From NCBI GenBank assembly GCA_019751945.1, contig JAIEMT010000010.1, forward strand, positions 1 to 64,000: DNA of 64,000 nt, written 5' to 3'. The stretch comes from a bacterium (GTDB lineage: Bacteria > Bdellovibrionota > UBA1018). Positions 51,159-60,269 of the stretch are shown here, piece by piece. Position 1 is the stretch's first letter; each line of letters opens with the position of its first letter. The translations under genes were made by a program, and so were the position numbers. The notes beneath the pieces were generated by a model, which did no database searches, had not been told where the DNA came from, and saw nothing but the letters and a program-made list of their open reading frames with translations.

Positions 51159-52916
51159 ATGTTGGCTCTTCTGTCTGACGTCTTCGACATCCTCTACACG
51201 CAACGACTCTTTCTCTCATTGGGATTGGTCTACATTGTCTTGGAGCGGATTTTTCCGCTGGAGCCCGCTCAGCGCTTTAATCGAGAGGGGTTTGGTCAGG
51301 ACTGGATCTGGTATTCTATTACCGACATCCTTCTTCCGCGGTTTATAGCTCTGATAAGAGCGCTGATCTTCTTCAATCTCTTCAGAGTTGCGGTCCCTCA
51401 GTGGAAGGGATTTGACCTCGGTAGCGCAGCATTGACGATCGTCGTCGTGTTTTTTCTCCGCGATTTTCTTTCGTATGGATTGCACTACTGCATGCACCGC
51501 TTTCCCCCGCTTTGGAGGATGCACACACTCCATCACAGTAATCGGCAACTGGATTGGCTCGCCGGCTTTCGTGGGTACTGGGTAGAAAATTTGCTTTCTG
51601 ACGTTATGCTGACAATTCCCCTGCTGATCTTCGCAGTGGGGATGAACGAGGTTTTCATTCTCTCGATCATTGAGATGAATGTCGTCATTTTTGTTCACGC
51701 CAATATTCGGCAACCCCGGGGGAGTTGGGAAAGTTGGGTGAATAGCCCTCGTGCCCATCGCTGGCATCACGACGTTTTGTTGCACAAGCGGTATGGACAA
51801 AATTTCGGAGTGTATACGCTGATCTGGGACCAACTCTTTGGTACCTTCTATATGAAAGACGGAGTGCCAAAACAGTTGGGCGTGGCCGAATCCCTTCGGT
51901 ATCCGGATGGATTTTTTGCGAGGTTCTTCTATCCATTTTATTCTAGGTCAGGTGAGTTCTTTCTCCGCTTCTCATATGGCGCCCTCTGGATGCTGGAACA
52001 GGTGTCTCCCTTCGAAAAACTGAGAGCATTTCTGTCGACGAAAAGAGGGCACGTTTATCGAGAGCTTCTAGCCGTCGCACCCGCTCCCGCTGAAAGGACT
52101 CATACGGTTTTAGAGGCCTCTACCCGCGAACCCATTTGCGTCGAAACCCTCTCTCGACTGGACCTCACTCAGCCCGCCGTGTTTCGAAAGTTGGGGGCCG
52201 ACACCGAGTGCGTGAAGAAATGGGACTTTGAATACCTAGGAAAAAAACACAGTGGAATGAATCAGCCTTTCTTTTCGTCGGATGACGTCGAAAAATCGAT
52301 TCGAGTCTTGGAAATTTCAGAAACTCTCCAAAAGATTCAGAATCAGAACGAGCGCCTTTCCATTATTTTTGGAGACTTGTTACATCGTTCTCCGGACACT
52401 TTGAAAGAACTGCAGCTCAATACTTGGGTAGATCCCGAAATTCTTGGAAAACTCAACCAGTCGTACCAGCTCTTTGTTTCACCAAAGGGGTCCTTCACCA
52501 ATCTGCATGCAGAGATTTGTTCGACGTTCACCCTTCAGATTACTGGGAAGAAACGTTGGATTATGTTCAAGCCTGAGGACAGCTTCTTTCTTGAACCCAA
52601 GGTCACCCACATGATGTACCTGCTGAGTAGCAAGAAGTACCAGAACTTAACCTTGGAAAGTCTTCCCCCGGGAATTACTCCTTGGGTAATTGATCTCGAG
52701 CCGGGAGATGTTCTTTATACTCCTCCGTTTGTTTGGCATTTTGTAACCAATCTCGAGCCGTCCATTTCTGTGGGGGTGAAGGGGTCTCACTGGAGGACGC
52801 TCTGGGACCACCCGCTCCTCTCCTTTTTTATTCTGACTTCTCGAAATCCCTCGATCTTGAGTCGAATGGGTCGAAGCAAAGGGGATTTCGCCCCGGCCGG
52901 ACTGGAGCTGACCTAA
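51159..52916 (+). CDS. Desaturase/hydroxylase fused to JmjC/cupin_8 domain
   Basis: A 585-residue fusion. N-terminal half (about 1-285): membrane fatty-acid hydroxylase/sterol desaturase domain with H109/H113 (HYCMH), H122-x2-H125-H126, H180 and H200-x2-H203-H204 (HRWHHD). C-terminal half (about 335-550): JmjC/cupin_8 fold, with H450-A-E452 and H527 forming a candidate 2-His-1-carboxylate Fe(II) site and K464 (GKKRW) placed as a 2-oxoglutarate ligand; PGDVLYTPPFVWH is typical. Two iron oxygenase modules in one chain suggest successive oxidations of one lipid. The TAA overlaps the next gene's ATG (TAATG). Confidence 0.9.
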   Translation: MLALLSDVFDILYTQRLFLSLGLVYIVLERIFPLEPAQRFNREGFGQDWIWYSITDILLPRFIALIRALIFFNLFRVAVPQWKGFDLGSAALTIVVVFFLRDFLSYGLHYCMHRFPPLWRMHTLHHSNRQLDWLAGFRGYWVENLLSDVMLTIPLLIFAVGMNEVFILSIIEMNVVIFVHANIRQPRGSWESWVNSPRAHRWHHDVLLHKRYGQNFGVYTLIWDQLFGTFYMKDGVPKQLGVAESLRYPDGFFARFFYPFYSRSGEFFLRFSYGALWMLEQVSPFEKLRAFLSTKRGHVYRELLAVAPAPAERTHTVLEASTREPICVETLSRLDLTQPAVFRKLGADTECVKKWDFEYLGKKHSGMNQPFFSSDDVEKSIRVLEISETLQKIQNQNERLSIIFGDLLHRSPDTLKELQLNTWVDPEILGKLNQSYQLFVSPKGSFTNLHAEICSTFTLQITGKKRWIMFKPEDSFFLEPKVTHMMYLLSSKKYQNLTLESLPPGITPWVIDLEPGDVLYTPPFVWHFVTNLEPSISVGVKGSHWRTLWDHPLLSFFILTSRNPSILSRMGRSKGDFAPAGLELT

Positions 52917-53722
52917 TGGATTGGTTCTTCTTAGGGGCCTGTGTAGCAGCGATTTTGGGAGAGCGTTACCTGCCTGAGAAACGTTACACATTTCAAAAAA
53001 AGCAGATCCCCCAAATTCTGTTCTGGGTGTGGTTCAGTGGATTTGTTTTTTCAGAGGACAACGCATGGGTACTGGCTATGACCTCCGGTCCTGCCCGATT
53101 TTTGGCTAGTCTCAATACGCCGAGTGACTGGAGTGTCGGGCAGATTGTTCTCGCCTACGTCGTGGTTCGAGAATTTTTTTCTTATGCCTCGCATCGACTC
53201 TTTCACAGTGTTCCGTTTTTCTGGGCCTTCCATAAAGTTCATCACAACATTCATGAAATGCACTGGGGAAGTAACTTTCGCCAACACATGATTGAGCAGA
53301 TTTTATATATGGTAATTGTCACGTGTACCTTTCAACTCTACAAAATCGATACGACTGCGCTTTGGTACTTGAATGCGTTTCAGCTGACCTTCGGAATGTT
53401 ACAACATTCGAATATTCACGTTCGTCTGGGGCCGCTCGACTACTTCTTGAATTCCCCTCACGCGCATCGTTGGCATCATGCCACTCATACAGAGTTTCAT
53501 GGGGGGCAGAACTTTGGAGCGATGACTTCCATCTTTGATCGGCTTTTCGGAACCTACTACGCGCCAAAAGAAATTCCGAAGGAGATTGGCTTTCCAGGAA
53601 TGAAAAATTTCGCCGTCTCGGTTCCCGGACAAGTTGTGGGGTCTTTTTTAGACAGCGTGGGACTATTAAAAAGGAAGTGGTCGAAACGGCTCGTGGGTTT
53701 TCTTGACCAGAGTCCCGTCTAG
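52916..53722 (+). CDS. Fatty-acid hydroxylase/sterol desaturase family protein
   Basis: A 268-residue family member with HRLFH, HKVHH, QHSNIH and HRWHHATHTEFHGGQNFG boxes. ATG 52916 overlaps the stop of the fusion gene (TAATG) and gives a normal length, so the frame back to 52733 is rejected. Translational coupling to the fusion implies that the two enzymes act together. The final 4 bases overlap the convergent ABC-F stop. Confidence 0.93.
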   Translation: MDWFFLGACVAAILGERYLPEKRYTFQKKQIPQILFWVWFSGFVFSEDNAWVLAMTSGPARFLASLNTPSDWSVGQIVLAYVVVREFFSYASHRLFHSVPFFWAFHKVHHNIHEMHWGSNFRQHMIEQILYMVIVTCTFQLYKIDTTALWYLNAFQLTFGMLQHSNIHVRLGPLDYFLNSPHAHRWHHATHTEFHGGQNFGAMTSIFDRLFGTYYAPKEIPKEIGFPGMKNFAVSVPGQVVGSFLDSVGLLKRKWSKRLVGFLDQSPV

Positions 53723-55347
53723 TGAGCCTTCTTGGAGAGATAGTACTCGTAGTTTCCTTCGTAAACGCGCAATTCTCCGTGATCGACTTCGAAAACTCGA
53801 TGCGCCACTGCTTTTAGAAAGTGGCGATCGTGGCTCACAATCATCACTGTGCCATCGAAATTTTGAATGGCGGACAAAAGCATCTCGCGCGATTTAATGT
53901 CCAAGTGGTTGGTTGGCTCGTCCAACACTAAAAAGTTCACTGGGGTGGCCAGGATCGTCGCTAAAACGACGCGACTTTTTTCTCCACCGGAAAGAACACC
54001 GATTTTTTTATAAACATCGTCACCGCTAAAAAGGAATGCTCCCAAAAGATTTCGGACAAAGCCAATGGTCGCATCCGGAATGCGATCATGAATTTCGTCG
54101 AAGATGGTTTTCTTCGAATCCAAAATATCCAGAGAGTGCTGACTGAAATAACCGACGTGAACACCCGCTCCTAAATCAGAAGTACCCGAGGTAGGTCTGG
54201 TGTGACCACAAATTACCTTCAACAGGGTAGACTTACCGGCACCGTTGACTCCGACTACCGCGATTTTATCTAGCCTACGAACAACGCCCGACACCCCAGA
54301 GAACACCGGAGTGATTTTTCCGTTCTCCTGTTGCCATTCTTTTTTCAAATCCTTGAGCTTCACGACATCGTTGCCACTGCGGGGTGGGCTAGGGAATTCA
54401 AATTCCATGACTTTGTCTTCAGCAGGAATTTCGATGCGTTCAATTTTCTCCAGCTTCTTCACGCGAGACTGCACTTGTGCTGCATGGGAGGCTCGCGCCG
54501 CAAATCGAGCGATGAACTCTTCTTCCTTGGCAAGCATGTCTTGCTGCTTCTGATTGGCAGCGAGGAGTTGGTTTTTTCGAATTTCCCGCTCTCTCAAGTA
54601 GAAGTCGTAATTTCCGCTGTAAGTCGTAATGGCTTTATTGGCCACTTCAACGATTCGGGTCACAATCCGGTTCATGAATTCGCGATCGTGGCTTGTCATC
54701 ACGAGAGCGCCCTTGAAGTTCACAAGCCATTCTTCTAACCAGATAATCGATTCCAGGTCCAAGTGGTTGGTCGGTTCGTCCATCAGAAGCACTTCGGGAT
54801 TGAGAGCCAGAATTTTTGCTAGCTCGATGCGCATTTTCCAGCCACCGCTGAACGATTCCACCGGGCGGTCTTGATCGGCAGGGCTGATTCCCAGCCCCGT
54901 GAGAATTTCTTGCGCTCGAGCCGTGAGGTCGTAGCCTCCTCGCTGTTCGAATTCGAGTTGAACTTCTCCGTACCGCTCGAGCAGTGCGGCCATGTCGTCA
55001 TCGGACATGGGAGTTTCAGCGGAGTCCTGCAGTTTTTTTTCAATTTCGGCGAGCTCCTGGGCCAGCTTTGAGACTTTGCCCGCGCCCGACTTCACTTCTT
55101 CCAGGGCTGAACGACCCTTCATTTCCGAAACATCTTGGGAAAAGTAACCAATCACCAGCTTGTCGGCGATGTTGACGCTGCCGGAATCGACCCCCTCCTG
55201 CCGCATGACGATTCGAAAGATGGTGGTTTTACCGGCTCCATTTGGGCCTACCAAACCAATCTTATCCCCCGGGCGAATTTGAAAACTCGCATTGGTGTAT
55301 AAAACGCGGGAGCCATATTGTTTAGAAACGCCGGTAAGATGGATCAT
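53719..55347 (-). CDS. ABC-F family ATPase
   Basis: A 542-residue soluble protein with two nucleotide-binding domains: Walker A GPNGAGKTT and GVNGAGKST, signatures SFSGGWKMRIELAK and LSGGEKSRVVLATI, Walker B VLLMDEPTNHLD and LVLDEPTNHLD, and the interdomain linker rich in Lys/Glu (about 240-320). ABC-F proteins act on ribosomes (EttA, Uup, YheS types); the type here looks YheS/Uup-like but is not certain. ATG 55347 begins the family N-terminus MIHLTGVSKQYG; the frame to 55386 is rejected. Confidence 0.94.
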   Translation of the reverse strand: MIHLTGVSKQYGSRVLYTNASFQIRPGDKIGLVGPNGAGKTTIFRIVMRQEGVDSGSVNIADKLVIGYFSQDVSEMKGRSALEEVKSGAGKVSKLAQELAEIEKKLQDSAETPMSDDDMAALLERYGEVQLEFEQRGGYDLTARAQEILTGLGISPADQDRPVESFSGGWKMRIELAKILALNPEVLLMDEPTNHLDLESIIWLEEWLVNFKGALVMTSHDREFMNRIVTRIVEVANKAITTYSGNYDFYLREREIRKNQLLAANQKQQDMLAKEEEFIARFAARASHAAQVQSRVKKLEKIERIEIPAEDKVMEFEFPSPPRSGNDVVKLKDLKKEWQQENGKITPVFSGVSGVVRRLDKIAVVGVNGAGKSTLLKVICGHTRPTSGTSDLGAGVHVGYFSQHSLDILDSKKTIFDEIHDRIPDATIGFVRNLLGAFLFSGDDVYKKIGVLSGGEKSRVVLATILATPVNFLVLDEPTNHLDIKSREMLLSAIQNFDGTVMIVSHDRHFLKAVAHRVFEVDHGELRVYEGNYEYYLSKKAH

Positions 55348-55456
55348 GAAGAAGGGATATGTACTGGATTCGTGCGGAGAATCCAATAAAGACTTGAAAA
55401 ATTACGCTTTGAGTCATAGCTTCCTGCGATCCATGAATCAGGAGAGCTCTATTTTT

Positions 55457-56005
55457 ATGAACCGCTTATTCTTAGCTAGTGTATTGGCTTTTTTATTGGC
55501 TTCCGGCGCCGTTTTTGCGGTGGATCCGACCTCTCCTGCTTCGGCCTACTCCTCCTTTGTGGGTTCCTGGCTTCTGGTGAAGTGTGATGAAGGTAAGCAG
55601 CCTGCCAAAGTGGTTTTTTCGATGTTGAAGAGTGGGAAGGGAATTCAACTCAAGGTCTACACTCACACGGATCGTCCTGAAGAGCACAAATCCTACGACA
55701 TCGTAGAAAAGAAACTGAACTTCCATGGCGGGAAGGGGACTGCTCTGAACGCGGGAAATCCGATTGAGTGGAAAAGTATTTACGCTCTTGATCAGAACAA
55801 AGTGGTGGCGAGCATTCAATGGTGGCCGGGTAAGAATGATCCGAAGGCTTTCTGGTTAGGTAACGCAGTGGGTACTTACACTGTGGAAGGAAATGATCTG
55901 ATTTGGGAACGGAAGGGATCCACATTTGATATTGAAGAAGGCAGTTCTTCGTACAAGTTAGCGCCTTGGTCATCCCGATGTGTTTATAAAAAGTCTGGCA
56001 ATTAG
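55457..56005 (+). CDS. Periplasmic hypothetical protein
   Basis: A 182-residue protein with a signal peptide (NRLFLASVLAFLLASGAVFA). Mature part is beta-rich with SFVGSWLLVKCDEGK at the start and RCVYKKSGN at the end, suggesting a C-to-C disulfide and a lipocalin-like small barrel; that is a guess. GGAGAG lies about 10 bases before the ATG. The frame extends upstream to 55292 across the divergent ABC-F start, which is rejected. Confidence 0.75.
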   Translation: MNRLFLASVLAFLLASGAVFAVDPTSPASAYSSFVGSWLLVKCDEGKQPAKVVFSMLKSGKGIQLKVYTHTDRPEEHKSYDIVEKKLNFHGGKGTALNAGNPIEWKSIYALDQNKVVASIQWWPGKNDPKAFWLGNAVGTYTVEGNDLIWERKGSTFDIEEGSSSYKLAPWSSRCVYKKSGN

Positions 56006-56031
56006 GCGGGAACTGCCTCAGAATTCTTCTT

Positions 56032-56673
56032 ATGAAGAACCTGACCCGTTGGAATGGTGTTTTGGTTTTATTCTCTGCTCTTGCTGTCTCGGCCGTTCTG
56101 GCCAGCCCCTCTTGGGCAAAAGACAAAGAACCCAATCGAGAACCAGCAGCTTATGGCAGCAGTGCTTCCGATAATGGTTCTGAAAAATACTACGTCGGTA
56201 TTCTCGGCGGCGCGGCTTTCCTTACTTCTGGAGGAAGCGTTACGAACGGCGTTTTCGGCGGACATGCCGGCATGAAATTGACGCCTGAAATTAATGTGGG
56301 TTTTTACGGAACGTACCAGCAGCAATCGGTTTTGAATACGGCGGTAGGTGTGAACACCACCAATCGAACCACGAACCTCGTCTTTTTAATGGCTGAGGCT
56401 CAGTACTATCTCATTCCGAATGAATTGCTCTACATCGGTGCAAAAGCCGGTTTAGCAATGACGATTGTGACCGGTACCCAGACCATCAGCGGTTTCACAA
56501 CGAGCTTGAATTCCAATACCAGCAGCTTTGGTTTCGGTGGATCCATTGGATACATGAAGAAACTCTCTTCGAGTTTTTCAGCGGGACTCGAAGGAAGCTT
56601 CTTGGGTGTGGCTCAAACGGGTAGCATGACAGGGATGTTTGATATTACCGCTTCTATAAACTTCCACTTTTGA
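56032..56673 (+). CDS. Outer-membrane beta-barrel protein (OmpA/OmpX-like 8-strand type)
   Basis: A 213-residue protein with a signal peptide (about 1-30) and repeated amphipathic strands (YYVGILGGAAFLTSGG, NVGFYGTYQQQ, YIGAKAGLAM, FGFGGSIGYMKK) ending in INFHF, as in barrel proteins inserted by BamA. It is the small OMP_b-brl type. It overlaps the metalloprotease gene by 4 bases (TTGA). Function unknown. Confidence 0.87.
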   Translation: MKNLTRWNGVLVLFSALAVSAVLASPSWAKDKEPNREPAAYGSSASDNGSEKYYVGILGGAAFLTSGGSVTNGVFGGHAGMKLTPEINVGFYGTYQQQSVLNTAVGVNTTNRTTNLVFLMAEAQYYLIPNELLYIGAKAGLAMTIVTGTQTISGFTTSLNSNTSSFGFGGSIGYMKKLSSSFSAGLEGSFLGVAQTGSMTGMFDITASINFHF

Positions 56674-57485
56674 GCGATCGTTTCGATTACAACGACTTCA
56701 AAACCAATCTCTTAGCCCTGCCTGCGGCTTTTGGTTTTGCTTTTCTTTGCAAGCTTCTCAAATTTCCTGATCTGATTCTCTGGTACTTCTTTTCTATTCC
56801 CACTCACGAGATGGGACATTCCGTTGTTGCGTGGTTGGGAAGTCGCTTTGCAATTCCGGTCGGCGCTTTTATTCCCATGGCTGCAGTTACCATCACCTTT
56901 CCGGGAAGATCTATTTTTCTATTTTGTTTATTTAGCGGGCTCTTGCTCTGGTGGATCTGGGTGAGCTTTCGAGATGGACTGAGCTATCCGTTGGTGCTGA
57001 GCTCATTTTTACTTTTTTTATTGGTTCGAACAACTTGGTGGATGCCCGATAAGACCTGGCAAATGTGGATGGGTTACGGTGGTGTAGGTGGCGAGTTTGT
57101 TCTAGGAACCTTTCTGGTAATCAGTTTTTACTATCGTCTGCCGGAATGGATGAGGTGGGACTTCTTTCGATTTCCTTTCCTGATTGTTGGAAGTTATTCG
57201 CTCACCTCAGCCTTTTATCTTTGGTCTCAGATTCGCCAGGGAACACAGCAAATGCCGCTGGGAACTTTCTTAGATGGAAGAGGGGATGCGGGCGGTGACA
57301 TGGACCGCCTTCAACAGCACGGTTGGAAAGTGGCAGAGTTGGTAGATAGTTATTATCGGCTGGGAGTGATTTGCGTGGGGGTCGTGCTTTTACACTACGC
57401 CTATTTTCTTACGAAAAAGAAGCGGCGGTCGCTTCTTGCTGAAACCCGCCGCTCCCCCACCCCCATGGCCGATTCCATGGAGTAA
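56670..57485 (+). CDS. Membrane metalloprotease-like protein (HEMGH)
   Basis: A 271-residue polytopic protein with a TTG start overlapping the barrel gene's TGA. The helix IPTHEMGHSVVAWLGSRF contains HExxH, the zinc motif of site-2/M50-type proteases, followed by at least four more helices. A second M50 motif (NPDG or similar) is not evident; D near GGDMDRLQ is a weak candidate. It could be an intramembrane protease or a pseudoprotease. Its role next to an outer-membrane barrel is unknown. Confidence 0.82.
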   Translation: MSDRFDYNDFKTNLLALPAAFGFAFLCKLLKFPDLILWYFFSIPTHEMGHSVVAWLGSRFAIPVGAFIPMAAVTITFPGRSIFLFCLFSGLLLWWIWVSFRDGLSYPLVLSSFLLFLLVRTTWWMPDKTWQMWMGYGGVGGEFVLGTFLVISFYYRLPEWMRWDFFRFPFLIVGSYSLTSAFYLWSQIRQGTQQMPLGTFLDGRGDAGGDMDRLQQHGWKVAELVDSYYRLGVICVGVVLLHYAYFLTKKKRRSLLAETRRSPTPMADSME

Positions 57486-57706
57486 TGCTTCGATCACCGA
57501 TACCCTAACGCGAGCTCGTCGCAGTCCGGTTGAGTTCGCGATAGATGACCCAAGCATCAAAGACTGAATTTCAAAAATAGAACTAAAAGAGTTCCCCCAC
57601 GGTAGTATTCAGCAACAGCCGTTCCAAGCCCAGGTACTGAAATAAAAGGGGTTTTTCGCGCGCGAGCGTCTAAGCCTTAAACACTGTCGAAGCGGTCGAC
57701 GGAGAT
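57486..57706. other. Intergenic region between convergent genes
   Basis: 221 bases with no supported gene. It contains short self-complementary pieces, for example GTCGA-AGCGG-TCGAC near 57688 and GCGCGCGAGCG near 57659, but none is followed by a T-run in either direction. A structured RNA cannot be excluded; I do not recognise one. Confidence 0.4.
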
Positions 57707-58519
57707 TTATTCAGATTCGAACGAAATCGGAGCCTGGAAAATAGGCTCGCCTGCGGTGCCGGCCTTGCCCTTGGTATTGGCGAGATTACGATTCGCAGCC
57801 AAGGTGGTGCTTTCGGCGTGGTCGTCGGTGATCTTGATGATCGCATCTTCTGCGTCGTCATCGGTCGGTGCAGGATTGTGATTGGTCTCAATGATCATTT
57901 CGTGAGTTTTCACTTTTTTACGACGAACTTGTTTTTGTAAGCGACCAATATTCTTTTTCTTCGTCTCGCCCAAAATGTTGTCGTACAGGCGGTCTTCATA
58001 GCGAGACATGATGTTTTGTGAAGTCAGCTCAGCGTAAACATCGAATTTTCCGCGCATGCAACGAGGATCCGAAATGTACTGAGTGTAATTGCGTTGCTTT
58101 ACTTTTGTGGAGCATTTGTTGATTTCCTGCTCAAAATGGCCGTTTTTAATGAGTTTTGTAGCTACTGTTAAGCACTTTGCAGGAACGGGCTTAAAGCGCG
58201 CATTGCTGTGCACGTATCTGCCGTTGCAGATATCTAATGCTACCGAATAGGCGTTGAAGTATTGAATGTTTTCATCGTGCACGCGTTCGCGGCACTGAGT
58301 TTTCAATGAACTTTGCTTTTTATCGTTATAAGCGGAATCACAAATCTTATAAGAGTATTTGAGTGGATTGAATCCGGAGGGAAGTGGAGCAATTCTAGGA
58401 TCTGAAGCATATGCCATTTGAGGTGCAATTAAAGCAGCACTCATAGCAGCTAGAATCAGGCCCAGCCCTAGGACTGAAGAAGTCATCGTCATGTTGTGTG
58501 CAGCTTTTTGAGCCTTCAT
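57707..58519 (-). CDS. Secreted hypothetical protein
   Basis: A 270-residue protein with a long signal peptide (about 1-38, ending AYA-SDP). The mature domain has several cysteines (KICDS, TQCRE, DICNG, AKCLT, NKCST, PRCMR) likely in disulfides, a basic stretch (RRKKVKTHEM), and an acidic tail. I do not recognise the family. It is one of the few genes in the window preceded by a longer gap (185 bases to the YkgJ-type gene), which shows no other feature. Confidence 0.78.
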   Translation of the reverse strand: MKAQKAAHNMTMTSSVLGLGLILAAMSAALIAPQMAYASDPRIAPLPSGFNPLKYSYKICDSAYNDKKQSSLKTQCRERVHDENIQYFNAYSVALDICNGRYVHSNARFKPVPAKCLTVATKLIKNGHFEQEINKCSTKVKQRNYTQYISDPRCMRGKFDVYAELTSQNIMSRYEDRLYDNILGETKKKNIGRLQKQVRRKKVKTHEMIIETNHNPAPTDDDAEDAIIKITDDHAESTTLAANRNLANTKGKAGTAGEPIFQAPISFESE

Positions 58520-58704
58520 TTTTTATCTAACCCTTGGATATAAATGGCTTCCAAAGGCCCCTCTTGAGTATAGATATAGCTAGAAGCATGCCAGCTGGTA
58601 AGCCTTCTCAATTGAGCTGAGTGTCCAATCTTAGGGCAGTGGCAGGCCTCGATACAATAGGGTCGGTTTCTTAACTCTCTTTGTTTAATATAAACGAAGT
58701 CGAA

Positions 58705-59070
58705 TTACTTAGGTCTTACAGGGCAGTAGCCCGGTCTGGGGCCTATTTTGGGGAATTTCCTGCAGACTTCCGGACGCTTATCGTAAACCGTGCAAAGCCG
58801 GTTCTTATTGAGGTAGATGCAGTCGCGTCCATTTCGTTGCTGCAAAATGAAGAGCTGGCTGTGGGCTCGATAGCTTTGGATAATGCCCTCTTTTTCAAGC
58901 CGTCGGGCGATCTTTTTCTGAGATTCTGCAGCTTCGTCTTCCGTAGCAAGTCCTAGCCGAATGAGATCTGAAACACTTACTTCCACGGGAAGGGTACAGC
59001 AGCCGGCCCAGCACCCTTCGCACATTCCCGTTTTATATTTTCTCCATTCCCCTGGTCGCTGCGGGTCCAT
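58705..59070 (-). CDS. YkgJ-family Fe-S/zinc cluster protein
   Basis: A 121-residue cytoplasmic protein of the YkgJ/CxxCxxCC family. The N-terminal CEGCWAGCC cluster and C-terminal CTVYDKRPEVCRKFP and PGYCP cysteines are present; families of this type bind a metal or Fe-S cluster. It starts 2 bases after the class-V aminotransferase stop, so the two form an operon. Function unknown. Confidence 0.92.
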   Translation of the reverse strand: MDPQRPGEWRKYKTGMCEGCWAGCCTLPVEVSVSDLIRLGLATEDEAAESQKKIARRLEKEGIIQSYRAHSQLFILQQRNGRDCIYLNKNRLCTVYDKRPEVCRKFPKIGPRPGYCPVRPK

Positions 59071-59072
59071 TT

Positions 59073-60257
59073 TTATCCCGTCATTTTGTGAAGAATAGAA
59101 ACGGCTTTTTCAATGTCCGCCTCAGTGTTGTGAATGTGGGGTGAAAATCTCAGGACATGGGTGTCGTGAATTTTTGGGGTCGCCAACTGAATCTGATGTT
59201 TCAAGAAAAGGTCGCCCATTAAATTCCATCCCATTTGAGCCAAAGCTTGGGGGAGGTGAAATGCGAGGAGTGGTCCTCGAAAAGGCCCGCGTGGGGGAGA
59301 GGCCAATTCCCAACCCAATTTTTTTGCGACCAGATCTTCTGCAAAATACTGAAGCTGCTGAATTCTAGAAAAAATTTTCTGGGGCTGATGATCGTTCCAA
59401 AACGCGAAGGTTTCATGGAGCGCAAAGAAGGGCGCAAAGTCGTAACAACCCACCATTAAATGTTGGTTGGTGAACTTGTTCTTTTCCGCAAAGCGATCAA
59501 AGGGAGTTTGAATTTCAAAGGTGGTCCATCCGGCCGCTTGGAGTTGCAGCTTGGCTTGATTGCGCTTCGGCACCCACCCAAACGAAGTGCCTTTCGGGGC
59601 AAGCATCCACTTGTGCAGATTGCCTCCGTAAAAATCTACATCCTCTAAAGCCGAAAGATTTAAAGGAAGCGAGCCCGGAGCATGTGCCCCGTCCACAATG
59701 AGCATCACCCCTTTTTTTCGAGTTTCGCGCGCCAGCTCCGCTAGCGGAAGGACTAGGCCATTTCCTGTCATCACGTGACTGACCACAAAGATTTTTGTTT
59801 CCGGGCGAATCTCAGCAGCAAGTTTCTGGGCCAGCGATTGAGGGGGGAGGCCTTCATACTCCTGAGCGTGCGAAGGAAGGTGAACTTTGCGCAGCTTCAA
59901 CCCGTCCCGCTCAGCCCGGAAGCGGCAGATGTTTTCGACTGCGCCGTATTCCAAATCAGTCAGTAAGATCTCTGAGCCCTTGGGGATTTCGAGTCCCAGA
60001 ATAAAAAGATTCATGACTTGCGTGATGTTCGAGCGCAGGATCAAGTCTTTGGGGTCGGCACCGAAAAACTTTGCGACCTCCGTTTGAATATCCCAAAGTC
60101 TCCCCCAAGCATTGAAGAGACTGGCGGTGGGGTTCTTCTCATATTCTTGCAAGTGTCGGATCCAAGCCTGCGTGACAGACCTAGGACAGATCGAATGCGT
60201 GCCAGAATTGAGATAGGTCAAAGACGGGTCGAGATCGAATTCTTTATGAAGGGACAT
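59073..60257 (-). CDS. Class-V aminotransferase (cysteine desulfurase-like)
   Basis: A 394-residue PLP enzyme of fold type I, aminotransferase class V. The PLP lysine is in YGGNLHKWMLAPKGTSF, and the aspartate that contacts the pyridine N is in VDGAHAPGSLP. It resembles isopenicillin-N-epimerase/CsdA-like members; the desulfurase Cys is not evident in the usual loop, so activity on cysteine is uncertain. It is followed by a YkgJ-type cluster protein and preceded, after 12 bases, by the SH3-barrel gene. Confidence 0.92.
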   Translation of the reverse strand: MSLHKEFDLDPSLTYLNSGTHSICPRSVTQAWIRHLQEYEKNPTASLFNAWGRLWDIQTEVAKFFGADPKDLILRSNITQVMNLFILGLEIPKGSEILLTDLEYGAVENICRFRAERDGLKLRKVHLPSHAQEYEGLPPQSLAQKLAAEIRPETKIFVVSHVMTGNGLVLPLAELARETRKKGVMLIVDGAHAPGSLPLNLSALEDVDFYGGNLHKWMLAPKGTSFGWVPKRNQAKLQLQAAGWTTFEIQTPFDRFAEKNKFTNQHLMVGCYDFAPFFALHETFAFWNDHQPQKIFSRIQQLQYFAEDLVAKKLGWELASPPRGPFRGPLLAFHLPQALAQMGWNLMGDLFLKHQIQLATPKIHDTHVLRFSPHIHNTEADIEKAVSILHKMTG

Positions 60258-60269
60258 AGAACAGTCTTC

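Noticed and set aside
57486-57706. Structured RNA (6S, tmRNA or similar)
   Set aside because: I looked for tmRNA, SRP and 6S features on both strands and found none; only short weak hairpins are present.
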